Assembly: GCA_030710605.1 (NCBI GenBank)
Contig: CP092875.1
Coordinates: 69,247,529 to 69,311,528, forward strand
DNA length: 64,000 bases
Reading direction: 5' to 3'
Source of the DNA: Cordylochernes scorpioides
Lineage: Eukaryota > Arthropoda > Arachnida > Pseudoscorpiones > Chernetidae
The notes under the pieces are model-generated. The model saw only the letters and a program-made list of their open reading frames with translations. It was not told the origin of the DNA and did not search any database. Position numbers and translations under genes: made by a program. Position 1 is the first letter of the stretch, and each line of letters opens with the position of its first letter. Positions 39,771 through 52,311 of this stretch are shown here, in pieces.

Positions 39771-42029
39771 GTAAGTATTCTATGTGCTCTTTGTAACATT
39801 TTAAAATAACTTATACATATACACTAATGAAATTATATTGCTATTGTTTTATATATTAATAAAAGAATGCTTTTAAATTCATTTTCAAATATTTATTATA
39901 TAATATTTTTAGAAAAATAAAAACTTATATTATATAATACAGCGTTAATTTTATGTAAATAATATCCATTTTATTATATACATTTCTCTCTCTCTCCCTC
40001 TGAAAATTTTAAAATATCATATTATAATTAAAATATTTTTAAAGGAACGATTTAGTTTCATATATTTATATTATTGCGAAGAAAGATAATCAAATAGGCT
40101 TCCAAATTACTTTAAATATTTATTTAATGAGTTATATGAGAGATTTTAAATATAAAATAAAAGTTACTATGTACATGAGCCAAATCGACCCAGCAGTTAG
40201 AACAAGAGGGGAGAACTGAGTTTTTCCTCCTTCCACGTGGAGCCACTGTTTACCCCGACCGTTCGGTCCAGTCCAGATAAAAGGGAATACCAGGAAACTC
40301 TGTCCTCCTGACAATATTTTCAAATATTTGTTGATTATGTATTTCAAAAATCACAAATATATATATTATATAGAATAGTTTTAATTGTACGTTTAATTCC
40401 ATTAAGAACACTATTTTGCTCCCAGTCTTAATGACAAAGTCAGACGCATTCTACTTAACCCAGTCATAATGGTTGTCAACTTGATACCCTAATATGATTG
40501 AGTGGAGATAAGAAAGAAAGAAAGAAAGAAGAACACTATTAACATATATATTATTATTTCAATCATGAGAAATATCATATTGATTATATATACTCATAGC
40601 ACAAACCTTCCTCCAAAACTTCTGCTATCTGAGTTACATAACCGAGTTGGTTTCTGGTATCATCTTAGCTCTTATTACATGTTTGAAGTGTGTTAAATTT
40701 AGGAGACTTGAATTACTGTTGAATTCTAGTAAAAATGGATATTTTCTGAAAGGCTCTCAAAAGAGTTCTTTAATATTTCGCTTGTAATTTATAATTAGTC
40801 TGTTTATACGTTCTTTTTTCTTCATTTCTCATTCTTATTTATTCATTTATTATCATTTTTTTTCTTTTTTGAGTTTGTTGTTGACACACATTAATATGTT
40901 ATAATACCTTGATAAAGGTTGGCGTTCAGCCAACTAAAATATTGGTAAAATAAATGATTTTTGATCCAATATATGCCTTTTTAATTGAATTATTATTTTT
41001 ATTCCTTCCATAAAAAATATATTGTCTTTAACTTTTTTTGAATATCTAATATCGCGGACATAGGCGTTCTATGAGTTAAATTATTATATTTTACTGAAAA
41101 AGTTGATGCTACCTCAAAATATAAGTGTTTCTTCCACAATTATTCCTTATTCAAAGCTGAGGTATAAGATATTCACTATGTTATAAAACTCCGCCTTTGC
41201 CGGTCCCAAGCCTGGATGAAAAAGGAGGAGGGGGAGCAGTAACAAGCTCACTAAAAAACCTGGTCTTAGCTGGCCCAGCTGATAGTACCCTGTAAGGGCT
41301 CCTAATCCAGGGATACAGGATGAGCAGTATGTGTACTCCATGTTAGGAGCAGCTGCACATGGCGTCTGTTCCTCATGTCAGAGGCGGCCATTTATTTTGG
41401 AGCTAAGTCGGCCTGCCATTGAGTAGTGCTTCCAGTCTTAATGACAAAGACAAGACGCATTCTATTTCACCCAGTCATGTTGGTTGTCAAACAGACACCA
41501 TAAAGGGTCACAACTTGAAACCCTAATATGATTGAGTGGAGATTAGAAAGAAGAAGAAGACTATATTATAATCCAATGTAGAAAATATCCTGCCACATCC
41601 TTCGTTTTAGTTTATAACACAGTTTAAAAATTAGATATTATTGACCCATACATGTTAGAAATAAAATTTTACTGAGAATTGCTCACAAAATAATTGTTTT
41701 TTAAATTCTTTTAATAAGGACAACAGGTGTTTTGGATGCGTCTTTACACTCCTGAGATTAGAGGTTTTATCAAATAAATAAATACAATGTGAAAAATATT
41801 TCTATGAAAAATAGACACATCGGCCAGTGTCTAACTAGCTGAAGTGTCAATTTTCATAGAAATATGAATGCTGGCCAGGCAGCCTCTAACTTTTGGATAA
41901 TGTGAAACCATATTACCATATTGGAATTGTACTGGGGTCAGGTGAATAAATTAGGAAAATAAGGCATTTTTAGTTGTAAAACGATCAGGAGATGACTTTT
42001 TTTCCTGAATATATACAATATTTAGCAAA

Positions 42030-42235
42030 ATAAAACGCCGATTGAAGAGGAGTGTCTTATACGAACTTTATTAGCAAGCTTTCGGACGTCCTTCTACAGG
42101 CTTTACGATGAGTACGATTACGAATACTTACGATTTTTTACTCATCGTAAAACCTGTAGAAGGACACATTAGTCCGAAAGCTTGCTAATGAAGTTCGTAT
42201 AAGATATGCCTCTTCATTCGGCGTTTTATTTTACT
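42030..42235 (+). repeat. Palindromic Penelope/retrozyme-like hairpin with hammerhead-like arms
   Basis: Arms of about 80 bp (from 'cgccgattgaagagg' and its inverse) surround a short loop at about 42118-42140. The right arm (+) reads CTGTAGA, stem GGAC/GTCC, then GAAAGC. The left arm read on the minus strand gives the same order with a shorter loop. This mimics hammerhead layout, but the CUGANGA box is altered, so activity is doubtful. Confidence 0.45.
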
Positions 42236-42274
42236 ATTTTAATGCGAAGAGTTTATTTTAGTCGATATACAATA

Positions 42275-42546
42275 CACCAATACCTCGCTTTGCGTCGTTT
42301 CGTTTTAGGTTTTTTCGAAGTTGCGTCGCTGCTTAATTTTTACTGATTTTCACTGTGCGTCGTTAGATTTTAGAAGTTGTGTTGTTTTGGATTCAAGTCT
42401 TTAATTTTCCTTTGAATTTTTTTTTTCCTAAAATATGGCAACACCTTTGTTTTTGATTGCGCCTTCACATATTTTCACTTTGCGTCGTTTCAATTTGCGT
42501 CGTGTTTTTTTGGAACGTAACCCCGACGCAAAGCGAGGTATGGGTG
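42275..42546. mobile_element. MITE of pogo/Tc1 type, 272 bp
   Basis: The ends are CACCAATACCTCGCTTTGCG and its slightly diverged inverse, with TA on each side (42273-42274 and 42547-42548). The interior repeats 'tttgcgtcgttt' motifs. No protein is encoded. Confidence 0.8.
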
Positions 42547-42716
42547 TATTTATTCAATATTTTACATGGGTTATAATTTATTTCATAATAATAAAAATTG
42601 AAGTCAGGTAACTGCTAATCGTTTGTATTTTTTAACATCCTTACTCTAAAATATACTCTTTGTATTCAATACGTTATTGATATTAATAATAAATTTTCTA
42701 ATTGTTCGTTTTACAG

Positions 42717-42782
42717 CATTCTACCTCGTCTTTTGTCGAAATCTATATTCCCGTTCCAGTTTTTCATACAACAATGATGAAG
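42717..42782 (+). CDS. Possible start exon of protease copy 2 (Met-Met-Lys)
   Basis: The acceptor is cgttttacag and the donor gtaagaaa. The exon ends ATG ATG AAG, giving a start codon at 42774 with phase 0 at the splice. A leader exon ending in phase 1 would still be needed before 52715; none was recognised, and the gap at 52212 could hide it. Assignment is by position and splice signals only. Confidence 0.3.
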
Positions 42783-42839
42783 GTAAGAAATTGAAAATTA
42801 ACCTCTCTGAAAGGTCTTCTGATATGATTTAAAAAAAAT

Positions 42840-42985
42840 TGAAAATAGAGCAATCCATAAATAAATCTTTAATTAAAAAGGCATATATCGGATCAAAAAA
42901 TAATTTATTTTACCAATATTTCAGTTATACCAATATTGGTAAAATAAATGATTTTTTTATCCGATATATGCCTTTTTAATTAAAG
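42840..42985. repeat. Small foldback element
   Basis: Palindromic copy of the 27252 family with shortened arms ('taccaatattggtaaaataa' and outward to 'aaggcatatatcgg'). Confidence 0.7.
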
Positions 42986-43139
42986 ATTTTAAAATATATG
43001 TTGACGTTTGCAAAATTCTGATAATATTATCGGTTTCAAAAAAACTTTATTAGGTACCGCTCAAAAAGAGCAAACTAGTTTATGATATTTGTAACAATGA
43101 ATAATATGTGATGGTTATTGACATATTAAAACAGAATGT

Positions 43140-43205
43140 TAACGTTGGATTCAATCCCGGTTCATGGCTGTCGGGAATCGAGGGTGTTACCCACTCGTCA
43201 ACCGA
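43140..43205 (-). repeat. tRNA-like SINE fragment
   Basis: Read on the minus strand it has a tRNA-like head with 'gtcggttgacgagtgggtaa' and a B-box-like GGGATTGAATCC. It is a different family from the 43607 SINE. No tail or target duplication is seen. Confidence 0.4.
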
Positions 43206-43606
43206 CTTCTTTTTGTTTCTGTTAATATACTTTTTATAATAATACTATGTTTTTTTTTTTCAAAATATTCCATTACACATATCATACAATTCATAATTGA
43301 ATAATATTCATTTGAAAATTAGAGTTTTAGTCTTTCTGTTATATTCTTTCGTTGAAGAAAAAAATCTGATATTAATAATAATCAATTAAAAGGATTTTTT
43401 AATGGTCGATAAAACAGAATAAAGTGTCTTCACTAAACTCTATAGACAGCAAATTAAATATTTGAAAATTTTACTAATTTCGTCGCATATCATTCTGTTT
43501 AAACAAAACAATTTTTATACTGTCCCTACTGCAATGGTAAAAAATAATGATAGAGTAAAATATATCATTAAACTATCACTCATTTACATCTACAATTTCT
43601 TATATA

Positions 43607-43914
43607 TAAGGGGGTCAGTGGAAGGATGGAATAAACTGTTGGTTTTTGACCGCTACGACCCGGGTTCGATTCCCGCTTTGGGCACTTTTTTTCTGATAAA
43701 ATAATGCTCCAATGGCCCCCGATTCTTGCAAAAGTCCAACCCCACCAGCGAGTACAAGTAACCAAACGGGGCTCTGGCACATTTGTAAGTGCAAAGTCGA
43801 ATTGCTTTTCACATGTGTAGTCATGGGGTGCACTTGCAGTAAAAGCAGTCGCCAACTTCTACCCACCATGATTATCGTGGCCCGTACCACGTGTACTAGG
43901 GATATGAAAAAAAA
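43607..43914 (+). mobile_element. tRNA-derived SINE, complete, 15-bp target duplication
   Basis: Flanked by acaatttcttatata at 43592-43606 and 43915-43929. The tRNA-like head has B-box GGGTTCGATTCC (about 43661-43672), followed by a body shared with 341-658 and 17036-17280, and an A tail at 43905-43915. The right duplication ends in the TA that borders the mariner composite at 43930, so the SINE landed after that element. Confidence 0.92.
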
Positions 43915-44553
43915 ACAATTTCTTATATACAGGGTGATCCAAAAGTCCCGCACAACTTTAAAAATTAATAACTCCGCGAATATTTGCGCTAGAGCAATGC
44001 GGTAAACACCATTGTGTTCAGGATGCAATGGGATTTTTTTATGGCAGATAATTAAAAATTCGAAATTGATTTTAGTTACAACTTTATTCGCTAGATGGCG
44101 CCCTACCAGAATCAGCGATTCAGCGGCCAAATTGTTTGATAAATTGAAATATATAACTGAACGACACGTATTTTAACTTTTTGAATACCAGGAAAGAACC
44201 CTAATAATATCAAATGATAAATTAATAAAACATCATTTCGCCAAAAGTTAGAAGAAATGGTTAAAGATTTTTAAATAGAATCTGAGATATGTAAAATAGG
44301 TATATGCAAATTAAAACATGTAGCAAAAAAAAACTGATATTTTAGATGCGGTTTGCTGGAATCCTCTCAGCTATTTATATATTTCGAAAATAATAATTTT
44401 CTATTTTTTTAAAATTCAACTCTCTCTCAGTATCGATTATATTTATTTTAATTCATTTGAAAAATATTTATCTATCTCTGATGATTTATTTTACTCTGGA
44501 ATGCCGTTGTTGTTTTTGTTGTGTCCAATAAAGAGCCTCAGATTCTTTTAGTT

Positions 44554-46379
44554 TGGCCAACAAAAAATGTCCAATTTATATACACATATATTCTTACATA
44601 ATGAGACTTTAAAGAATGCAAATAATCTTCGTCTATTTACATACACAACACATCTCCCCCCTTAATAATACTCCAGTCGGTCTAGGGGTTTCCTGGCTCT
44701 CTGAGGTCTAGGACTGCGGACGGGCACTTGCACAGCGGCAGCCTCCGGTTTAGGAGTGCAAGAGGGCACGTGCACAGCAACAGGCCCTGGTATAGGAGTG
44801 CAAGAGGGTACGTGCACAGAAGCAGTCTCCTCCTTGTTTCATGATGTAACCTCTGGAACCTCCTCTTCACTTTATTTCTGACTTCCACCTACAGGCTTCT
44901 CTCCTGATGTTCGAGGAAGTATCAAATTTATTGTCTCCACTTGTTTCTTTCTCACAGGTCGCAATTGATTGATATGTCTCTTATACACTTGATATGTCTC
45001 TTATAAGGTAGCGACGGCAGCTCAATAATTTCAAAATGGTACCTTTTTTACCATTTAGGTCCAGTTGCTTAGTTGCGGAAATAAACCTCGCAACCTGTAG
45101 TAAACTGCTCCTGCCTTCTTACGGCCCCATGAAATACCTCTCGCGGATTTCCCATCTTGGTATTGAATTCGAGAATCTTGATCTTAAACTTCTCTTCATT
45201 AGCAGTTCCGCGGGGGAATTGATTTACCACAAAAGGATTTTAATCTTAAATTTGTTGGAGTCCTCTTGTACAAATTTACATCCCCACATTCTTTTACTAG
45301 CTTTGCAGACCCTACTTAAATGACCCAGTTTATTACATTTTAAAACAAGTCTTTGTTCTATGAGGTAAAACAGATGCCACGTGTGAATGTCTTTCACCAC
45401 ATCTATAACACACTATTTTGCCTTTGCCACTTTGCCTGAAAGGCCTATGCTGCGCCGTACTATTATTGTACTCACCCTTTTTATCCTTTCCATTCACAGG
45501 GGATATCTTGGCCACTAATTTATCTTGTAATTCTCTTGTATTTATCTCCGCCAATTCAAACGAGATCGCCACTGCAAAAACTTTATCCAGGGTGACATCG
45601 TCGTCCTCTTGTAGTAGCTTCTTTTGCAGGATTTCCGACTTGATTCCAGCCACAAAATGGTCTCGCATCATGGTTCCCAACATATCGACGAAATTACAAT
45701 TTATTGCCAAATGTTTCAATTCTCTAAGATATTCCGAAATTGTCTCTCCTTCCTGTTGAATTATCTTTAAAAATCTGCATCGCTGTGGTATCACTTTCTT
45801 CTTTGGATTCAAATGCAGGTTAATTCTTTGAATGATAGTATCATAGGGTTGATCTTTCATTAGACCAGGAAGAAAATGTCGTTTCCCTGCTTCAAAATTT
45901 CAGAATCTGGTAGCGAGGTAAAAATCAGCACTTTTATCTCCTCCTTCAGATGCCAAAAAGAAAGCCTCAAATTTTTGTACAAAAAGATCGAAGTGTCCTC
46001 CACTGGGCTAAAATCTAAAATGTACTATTAACTTTGAACTTGTCATGCTGATCTTTTCTACTCCTTTGTTTTCTTGATCCAGATAGTTTAAAAGATGTAA
46101 TCTTAACCCATTTTCCTATTTTTCCTCTCCATAATCCGAGATTCAGATTTGTTTAAAAGATGTAGTTGTTATACCTGCATAGACGCCGTTTTCCTCAGCC
46201 TTTTACTGGCTCTGTAGATCGCGCATCCTCGTCGCCACTTTTGTTGTGTCGTAATTAGACGTACAAGAGCTTAAACTTGACCATGGCCAACAAAAATGTC
46301 CAATTTATATATACATATATTTTTACATAATGAGGCTTTAAATAATACAAATAATATTCATCTATTTACATAAACAATA
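44554..46379 (-). mobile_element. Small LTR retrotransposon with gag only
   Basis: Direct repeats of about 95 bp at 44554-44650 and 46284-46379 ('tggccaacaaa' to 'ctatttacat') act as LTRs. On the minus strand a polypurine tract (TAAGGGGGGAGATG) precedes the 3' LTR and a TGG-starting primer site (TGGTCAAGTTT) follows the 5' LTR. A short flanking repeat (AGTT/TAGTT) is likely the target duplication. There is no pol, so it depended on another element. Confidence 0.75.
45333..45860 (-). CDS. gag-like protein of the small LTR element
   Basis: 175 codons. The capsid-type helix region includes RCRFLKIIQQEGETISEYL and LRELKHLAINCNF, typical of Ty3/retroviral-like gag. A zinc knuckle starts CYRCGERHSH, but the expected last Cys is not in place (Ser), so it is partly degraded. 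The N-terminal capsid part continues upstream on the minus strand (about 45861-46060) with frame damage. Confidence 0.65.
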   Translation of the reverse strand: MKDQPYDTIIQRINLHLNPKKKVIPQRCRFLKIIQQEGETISEYLRELKHLAINCNFVDMLGTMMRDHFVAGIKSEILQKKLLQEDDDVTLDKVFAVAISFELAEINTRELQDKLVAKISPVNGKDKKGEYNNSTAQHRPFRQSGKGKIVCYRCGERHSHVASVLPHRTKTCFKM

Positions 46380-46384
46380 GTTAA

Positions 46385-48535
46385 TATATAGTGAGAAGAG
46401 TAGAGGACTGAGCACAGATCCCTGAGGTACACCAGCCCATGTTCTTCGGTCCTTGGAAAATGTTCCATTGACCCGAACCTTTATTCTTCTTCCCCTTAAG
46501 AAGTCTGCAATCCAGATTAAGGTTTTTCCTCTTACTCCGATGTTGTGCAGCCTTTCAAATAATTTCTACACTCGATCAAAAGCTGAGGTCATATCCAGGA
46601 ATACGGGCGTTGTCTTCTTTGGCGGTTTTTCCTAGAAATCTATTATTGATTGACAGAAGTTGAACAGTTTATCAGTTGTACAGTGTCTGGATCTTTAGGC
46701 AGTTTGGTAGAAGTTTATTTTATTATTGTTAGTGAGCCAGACTATGAGCCTAGAGTGGATAATTCATTCTGTTATTTTATAAAGTATGCTGGTAAGAGCA
46801 ATTGGCCGATAGTTCTTGCATTCCTTAGCATCTTTGTTTGGTTTCAGTATTGGCACTATAATTGATATCTTCCAATTCTTTGGTAGTTTACCAGTTTTCC
46901 ATGAAATGTTCAGTATTCGTAGGAGTTGATTTTTAGCTTCGTCTCCAAAGTGTTCATCATTTGACCAAAGATTAGAACATCTCCAGGTGACATCTTGGAT
47001 TTAACTTTCCTATTGATGAGTTTAGCTCATTCAATGTGAAGTCTCTCTCGAGTAAATATCTTGTTGATGGTAATTTCTTGCTTGTTTAACTAACTTGTTT
47101 ATATTATTTTTTAGAGTCCTGCCTTCATTCGTATAGCTGAGTCTGGAAGTGCTTGAAAGATATTCAGCAATTATGTCAGCCAACTGTTTGTTCGTTCTCG
47201 CTGTTCATATCGGTTAGAGTTTTGGAGGATTAGTGTTGGTTTTGATTGTTTTATAACACTAATTATATTCCAGTGATGGCTTTCCTTTTTTGGATCCATT
47301 TTTTTTCGCAGAATTCCGCCCATTTTTCTTGTTTGAATATCCAAATTTCTTGTTCTATTTTGTGACTAAAATCAATGAGTTCCTTTATGATTTCTTCTGT
47401 TTTATTTGTTTTAAGAAGTTAATTTTTATTGTCTCTCTCTGCAATCATAGCCTCGATATATTGTGGTCCTTCCAGTGAAGTATTTACAGGTCTTCACGTC
47501 TACCTCTAGGTATCGATACTTTTGCAGCTTTGGATATGTTCAAAGAGAATTTTTCCAATTTTTTGTCAATCGTTCTGTGATTTAATTCTTCGTTGCATAG
47601 TTCTTCAAGCTTTTCTGTAAATATTTTTCCAGTCGGCTTTCCTAAATTTCATGTTCTTTTATTCTGTTCGAAATTCTCAATTTTGAATTTTAGGGTTGTT
47701 AAAATTGGTCTGTGGTCACTGATTGCACTTTTCAGAATTTTCCATTGTGTTGTGGGTGCGATGTTGTAATTTATCGCTGTGATGTCTATTGCGGATTCTG
47801 TGCCTGTGGACTTGGATAGATAGGTGTTCTTTTCGTTATTTAACGGGGTAAGGTCGAGGTCGGTTAGCATGTCCTCAACCTGCTGACCTTTGTTATCCTG
47901 GACAGGTGATCCCCAAGTTGGTCTTTCGGCGTTAAAATCACCAAGTATGATTGCGATATCCGAAGACGCTTCACTTAATGTCTCTATCAGGCCTGTATTG
48001 ATGCTAGTATTATCGTGGTGATGAACATTTGATCTGTAAGATAGATTTCTATTGCCTGAGCTACTGTCGTGCTTTCTCTAGGCTTACTCTGATTATAGGC
48101 GATTTCCTTAAATTTGATTTCTAGAGTTTTAATCAAAACGGCAAGTCCTCCTCCGAATTTTCCCGGTCTGTCCATTCGTAGTGTTGTATAATCTTTGATA
48201 TTGAATCTCAGATTGTGATTCAATTTTGTCTCCTGAGGACAATTAATATGTACATTGTTGTCACAGAGAAGACAAGTCAGCTCTTTATTTTCCTCTGGGT
48301 ACCATTTATATTGAGTTGTAGTAGATTGAATTGTGTCCTCGTAGTAGATTTCTCATCATGAGCTCGAGCTGCATCTCCTGACGCGGCGGTTACCCCGGAC
48401 GCGGTAGCATTACTGGAGATATCAGTTTTGCTCTTCATTTGAAAATGGGTGCCGTTTCCAAGGGTCCAGGGGGGACCGCAAGGAGGTAAGGTCGAACTTC
48501 TTCCCTTCCCCCTGGAATGCCGTCACTACAGGATA
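46385..48535 (-). pseudogene. jockey-like LINE, 5' part, in the second composite
   Basis: The same element as 8540-11040: RT pieces at 46385-46920 and endonuclease pieces at 47649-48223 ([27 protein letters not shown]). It extends further 5' than the other copy, with a GC-richer leader to about 48535. The 3' half beyond the RT is absent, replaced by the LTR element. Many frameshifts. Confidence 0.7.
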
Positions 48536-48539
48536 AAGC

Positions 48540-49620
48540 ACTCTTGGTGAATTTTTAAATTGTGATACAGAATCTGCCACTGAAGCTTTACGAGCGTTTC
48601 GTTCCTTTAAAGATATTCGAAGCGGTAAAGGACCAATGAGTTGCTACTCTCTAAAGCGATTGATTAAAAGTTTTGAGGAAACTGGATCTCTGGAAGCAAA
48701 ACCTCGGAGTGGAAGACCATCGACATGCAAGTCAGTGGCTGTTACGGTTTTGCAGAATGCTGAAGCTATTGAAACGTTATCCACGTATGGAGAAGTAATT
48801 GCTAGACAAGTTTTCTCGACAAACGGGGATTTCGCATAGAACAGTTTGGAGAGAACACACATTTAGAATTTTTCTATAAAAATATCCTAACAAAATTCAA
48901 AGTTTTCACGAGTTGAAAGTCAGCGATTTTGAGAAGCGTCAAGAATTCGCTGCATGGGTTTTCCGGCAAATTGATATTGATGAAAACTGGCTGTCAAATG
49001 TTCTAAGAACAGATGATGCTCACTATTATCTAAAGAGAGAATTTAACATTCAAAACTGCCTCATTTTGGCAACAGAAAACCCTAGGAATTTTACAGAAAT
49101 ACCACTTCATCAGCACAGAGTTACAGTTTTGTGTGGGTTCACTTCTTCTTTTATTATTGGGCCATTTTTTTTTTTGGAAAATCAATGGAAGAACTTTTAA
49201 AACCGTTTTTGTAACTGGTGAACGTTATGTTCAACTTTTGAGAGAAAAGGTTATTCCCATATTGCAGGACAGACAAGCACTAAGCGAAATAACATTCTTG
49301 CAAGATGGAGGACCTCCTCATATCTCCCGCGGTGCCAAACAATTGCCGAAGGATACGTTCGGTGGAATTCGTTGATAAGTCGCCACTTTATATACCAGTG
49401 GCCTTCAATATCACCAGGCTTGACGCCTTACAATTTCGGTTATGGGGGTACATTAAGTCGCGTTTTTATCGATGCCGGCCTACCACATTGGCCATGTTGA
49501 AGGCTTCTATCAGATGGCACGTTTTATAAATTTCAACTATTTAATTGTGACCATTCTGTCATCTATCGTCTGCAGGCGGTGTTTGAGAATGAAGGGCGCC
49601 ACATTGAGCAAGGATTGTGA
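48540..49620 (+). pseudogene. mariner-type transposase remnant, copy B
   Basis: It keeps an N-terminal helix-turn-helix region missing in copy A (SFEETGSLEAKPRSGRPSTC), then VLRTDDAHYYLKREF (first Asp) and FLQDGGPPHISRG (second Asp). The third-Asp motif is changed (SPGLTPYNF: Asp replaced). Frameshifts at about 48825, 49190 and 49370. Copies A and B are thus disabled at different catalytic residues. Confidence 0.75.
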
Positions 49621-50564
49621 CCTGATACAAGAGAGAAGGCAGTTACCTCATGTGTTATATTTTGCAGCTCTTTGTTTTGGGTTATGGGAATAATAAATGC
49701 TGTCCTCAAATCTTGACTCTTTTTTTTTCTGTAAACAGTAATTTTTTTGTTTGTCATTTGCCCACATTTTATATTATGTCGTGCAGGCCAAAGTGTTATA
49801 ACTTCTCGAATAACACTGGTATACACAATTTTACCCCTTATGTTTAGTTTATCGCTTTTCGCTCATTAGAAGAAATAGCATAAGGAATATTCTCTGTATC
49901 CCTCCCCCCCCAACTTTAGAATTTTGCACAAAAAATAATACAAAATGATTTTACTACCACGTTTTTCAACGCAAAAGGTCGATTTAAAAATGATTTTTTT
50001 TGAGGGGATACATTTTCAAAATTATGTACAGTACAATGAACAATGATAACATTTGACAAACCCATAGGATATTTGGAATAAAGTTCGACAAATATATTTT
50101 GTCACTCCCCTCTATATTTCATTTTTGGATCATGACAAATATCCAGTTAAATAGTCAAGTGTCGACAATTAGTCAAGAAACTATACATTCCTTATAGCAC
50201 GAAATCCTATTAGTAGTGCCATCATAATTTTTGGTAATATATTAACATTTCAAAAATCGTGTATTGATATCAATAGTTATTTTCAAACATTCAATCTATT
50301 TCGCAAAACTCCATCTAAAATATAAATATTTTTTTGCTACATGTTTTAATTTGCATATACCTATTTTACATATCTCAGATTGTATTTAAAAATCGTCAAC
50401 CAATTCTTCTAACTTTTGGCGGAATGGTGTTTTATTAATTTATCATTTGATATTATTAGGGTTCTTTCCTGGTATTCAAAAAGAAAAAATACGTGTCGTT
50501 CAGTTATATTTTTAAATTTATCAAACAATTTGGCCGCTAAATCTCTGATTCTGGTAGAGCGCCA

Positions 50565-52211
50565 TTTTAATCTTCTTGGAACTATTATCCTTAATAAGTA
50601 TAAGCAAAGTCAACAAGTAGTCTGTTAAAACTGGGTAAAGTTTTATTATTCGTCTATCTGCCCCCCAGTTAAAAATCTATATTTACATTTGATAAAGACA
50701 ATGACAATTAAAATAATTTTATTGACATCTTGTCAATATATGCAAAGTGCACAGTCTGCACTATTAAAAAAATATAATATATATGCATCATACTATGTAC
50801 AAAGAACATGGCCCCTCTGCCACCGCTGCAGAGTTTGGTTGAGAAACGTCAGCGGGTCTCCAGCTTTACCTTTGTTAAGATAATCAAACTATTTTTCAGA
50901 TGTTGACGATTGTTTTGTAAAACTAAAAAATTTGGCTCGTATCTTATCTAGCTGTCTGTTTTTATACAGAATGAGGCTAAGACAGAATGCGAGTGTTTGT
51001 CCTAGTGGTTTTCTTGAATTAACACTTCGCCTTCACTTCTTGTGTCCTGTCACTCCGGTCTAACGATCTAATAAATATAATAATTGTTTCCTTGGACCCA
51101 ATCTCTAGAAGAATGATCAGGCTTCGCCCTGAATATTCCTAAGTGATGTTTACATATACAATATTGTATCAAACCAAATATATTTAACTATAAAATATGC
51201 TCCTGTTTCTTCTCTAATGAAAACTTGTCGAACGAATATTGTTTTTAAAATGTTATTTGGTATGCTTGTATCATTATCATAAACCAAATAAAGTTGTCGT
51301 GAGGTAGGAATTAATATGCTATTATATAATCATCATAATTTTTTCTGACTACAGAATATTCGAATTATATAGTTTCAACTTTTTTTCGTAGATTATTTTA
51401 CTTTAGAAAAAATGTTGATGAGATATATTCATTTTAAAATTACAAAATATTTTCTCACAATGAGTTTCTTTTTATTTCAAAACGCTAGCTTTCAAGCGAT
51501 AATCGCTCTTAAACGGGCTTAATAAAACATTGAATATTTCTTACAAGAAATACTTTTTTTACAAAAACATACGCGCTCAGCGTGGATATTTACAACTGAA
51601 ATTTAAAAATTGATATGTAATTTAACAATGTTATGGAATATGTCTATTTACATTTTAAGGGCAACCAGAACCTATAAAATTGATCTATTGATTTCTTCTG
51701 AGATATCTAAGGTATTGTGTCCATCTAAGGTAAATCTAGCTTCCTGTTTTTTTTTTTATGCTGTTATATTAATTGGAAATGAGAAAATTGAAAATAAAAA
51801 TAAACTCATTGTGAGAAAACATTTTGTTATTTTAAAACGTTTTTCACAATTTTATCATGAATAGAGATATATTCATAATGAATAACCTTTGTTAAATCAA
51901 TATTACTCACCTATGATTATTTCCATTTTGTTTATATTGTTTGTAACCAATATCTAGAGAAATCAGTAAACAAAGCCTATAACCCCAACGTTTGAATTTT
52001 TTACCCACTCCACTAATCCGAGTCACATCAAGATAGAGACCCAAAGTAGCAATTAAAGATAGGTAGTTTGTGGTAAATATAAATTATCTTTTACTTTTAT
52101 CGATTTGAAAATCTTTTCCTACAATAATCAAGCATCTTCGGATATTATAACAGAGAAAATATACAATAATTTCTTTGAAAATGAAGAGAACCAGGGCTTT
52201 AAACTATAAGG
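50565..52211 (+). other. AT-rich DNA, no gene recognised
   Basis: 50700-50870 repeats the unidentified module of 8870-9150 (MAPLPPLQSLVEKR-like frame, broken). An inverted repeat of about 20 bp near 51420-51470 and 51790-51840 ('cattgtgagaaaac') flanks a hairpin-like stretch. Otherwise nothing seen. Confidence 0.5.
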
Positions 52212-52311
52212 NNNNNNNNNNNNNNNNNNNNNNNNNNNNNNNNNNNNNNNNNNNNNNNNNNNNNNNNNNNNNNNNNNNNNNNNNNNNNNNNNNNNNNNNN
52301 NNNNNNNNNNN
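52212..52311. other. Assembly gap, 100 N
   Basis: Exactly 100 N. It lies 400 bp before the first CUB exon of protease copy 2, where its leader exon could be. Confidence 0.95.

Larger units (their letters stand above)
39771..42716 (+). other. Probable intron or intergenic DNA rich in small repeats
   Basis: It holds a repeat pair (40400-40525 and 41430-41570, 'cagtcttaatgacaaag' to 'ctaatatgattgagtggaga'), a GC-richer LINE-like 3' tail at about 41130-41400 ('ccggtcccaagcctggatga'), half of the foldback family at 40895-40995, and a GAAA microsatellite near 40510. No gene seen. Confidence 0.5.
43930..50564 (+). mobile_element. Second mariner-type composite, right end truncated
   Basis: The left end CAGGGTGATCCAAAAGTCCC sits after TA. 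The left TIR runs to about 44345. The right TIR begins at about 50335 and breaks off at about 50564 ('tggtagagcgccat'), lacking its last 170 bp or so. It contains a small LTR element, the jockey LINE (-) and a mariner transposase remnant (+), the same jockey-mariner junction order as in 1488-12910. The shared jockey shows the two composites descend from one jockey-bearing ancestor. Confidence 0.8.
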
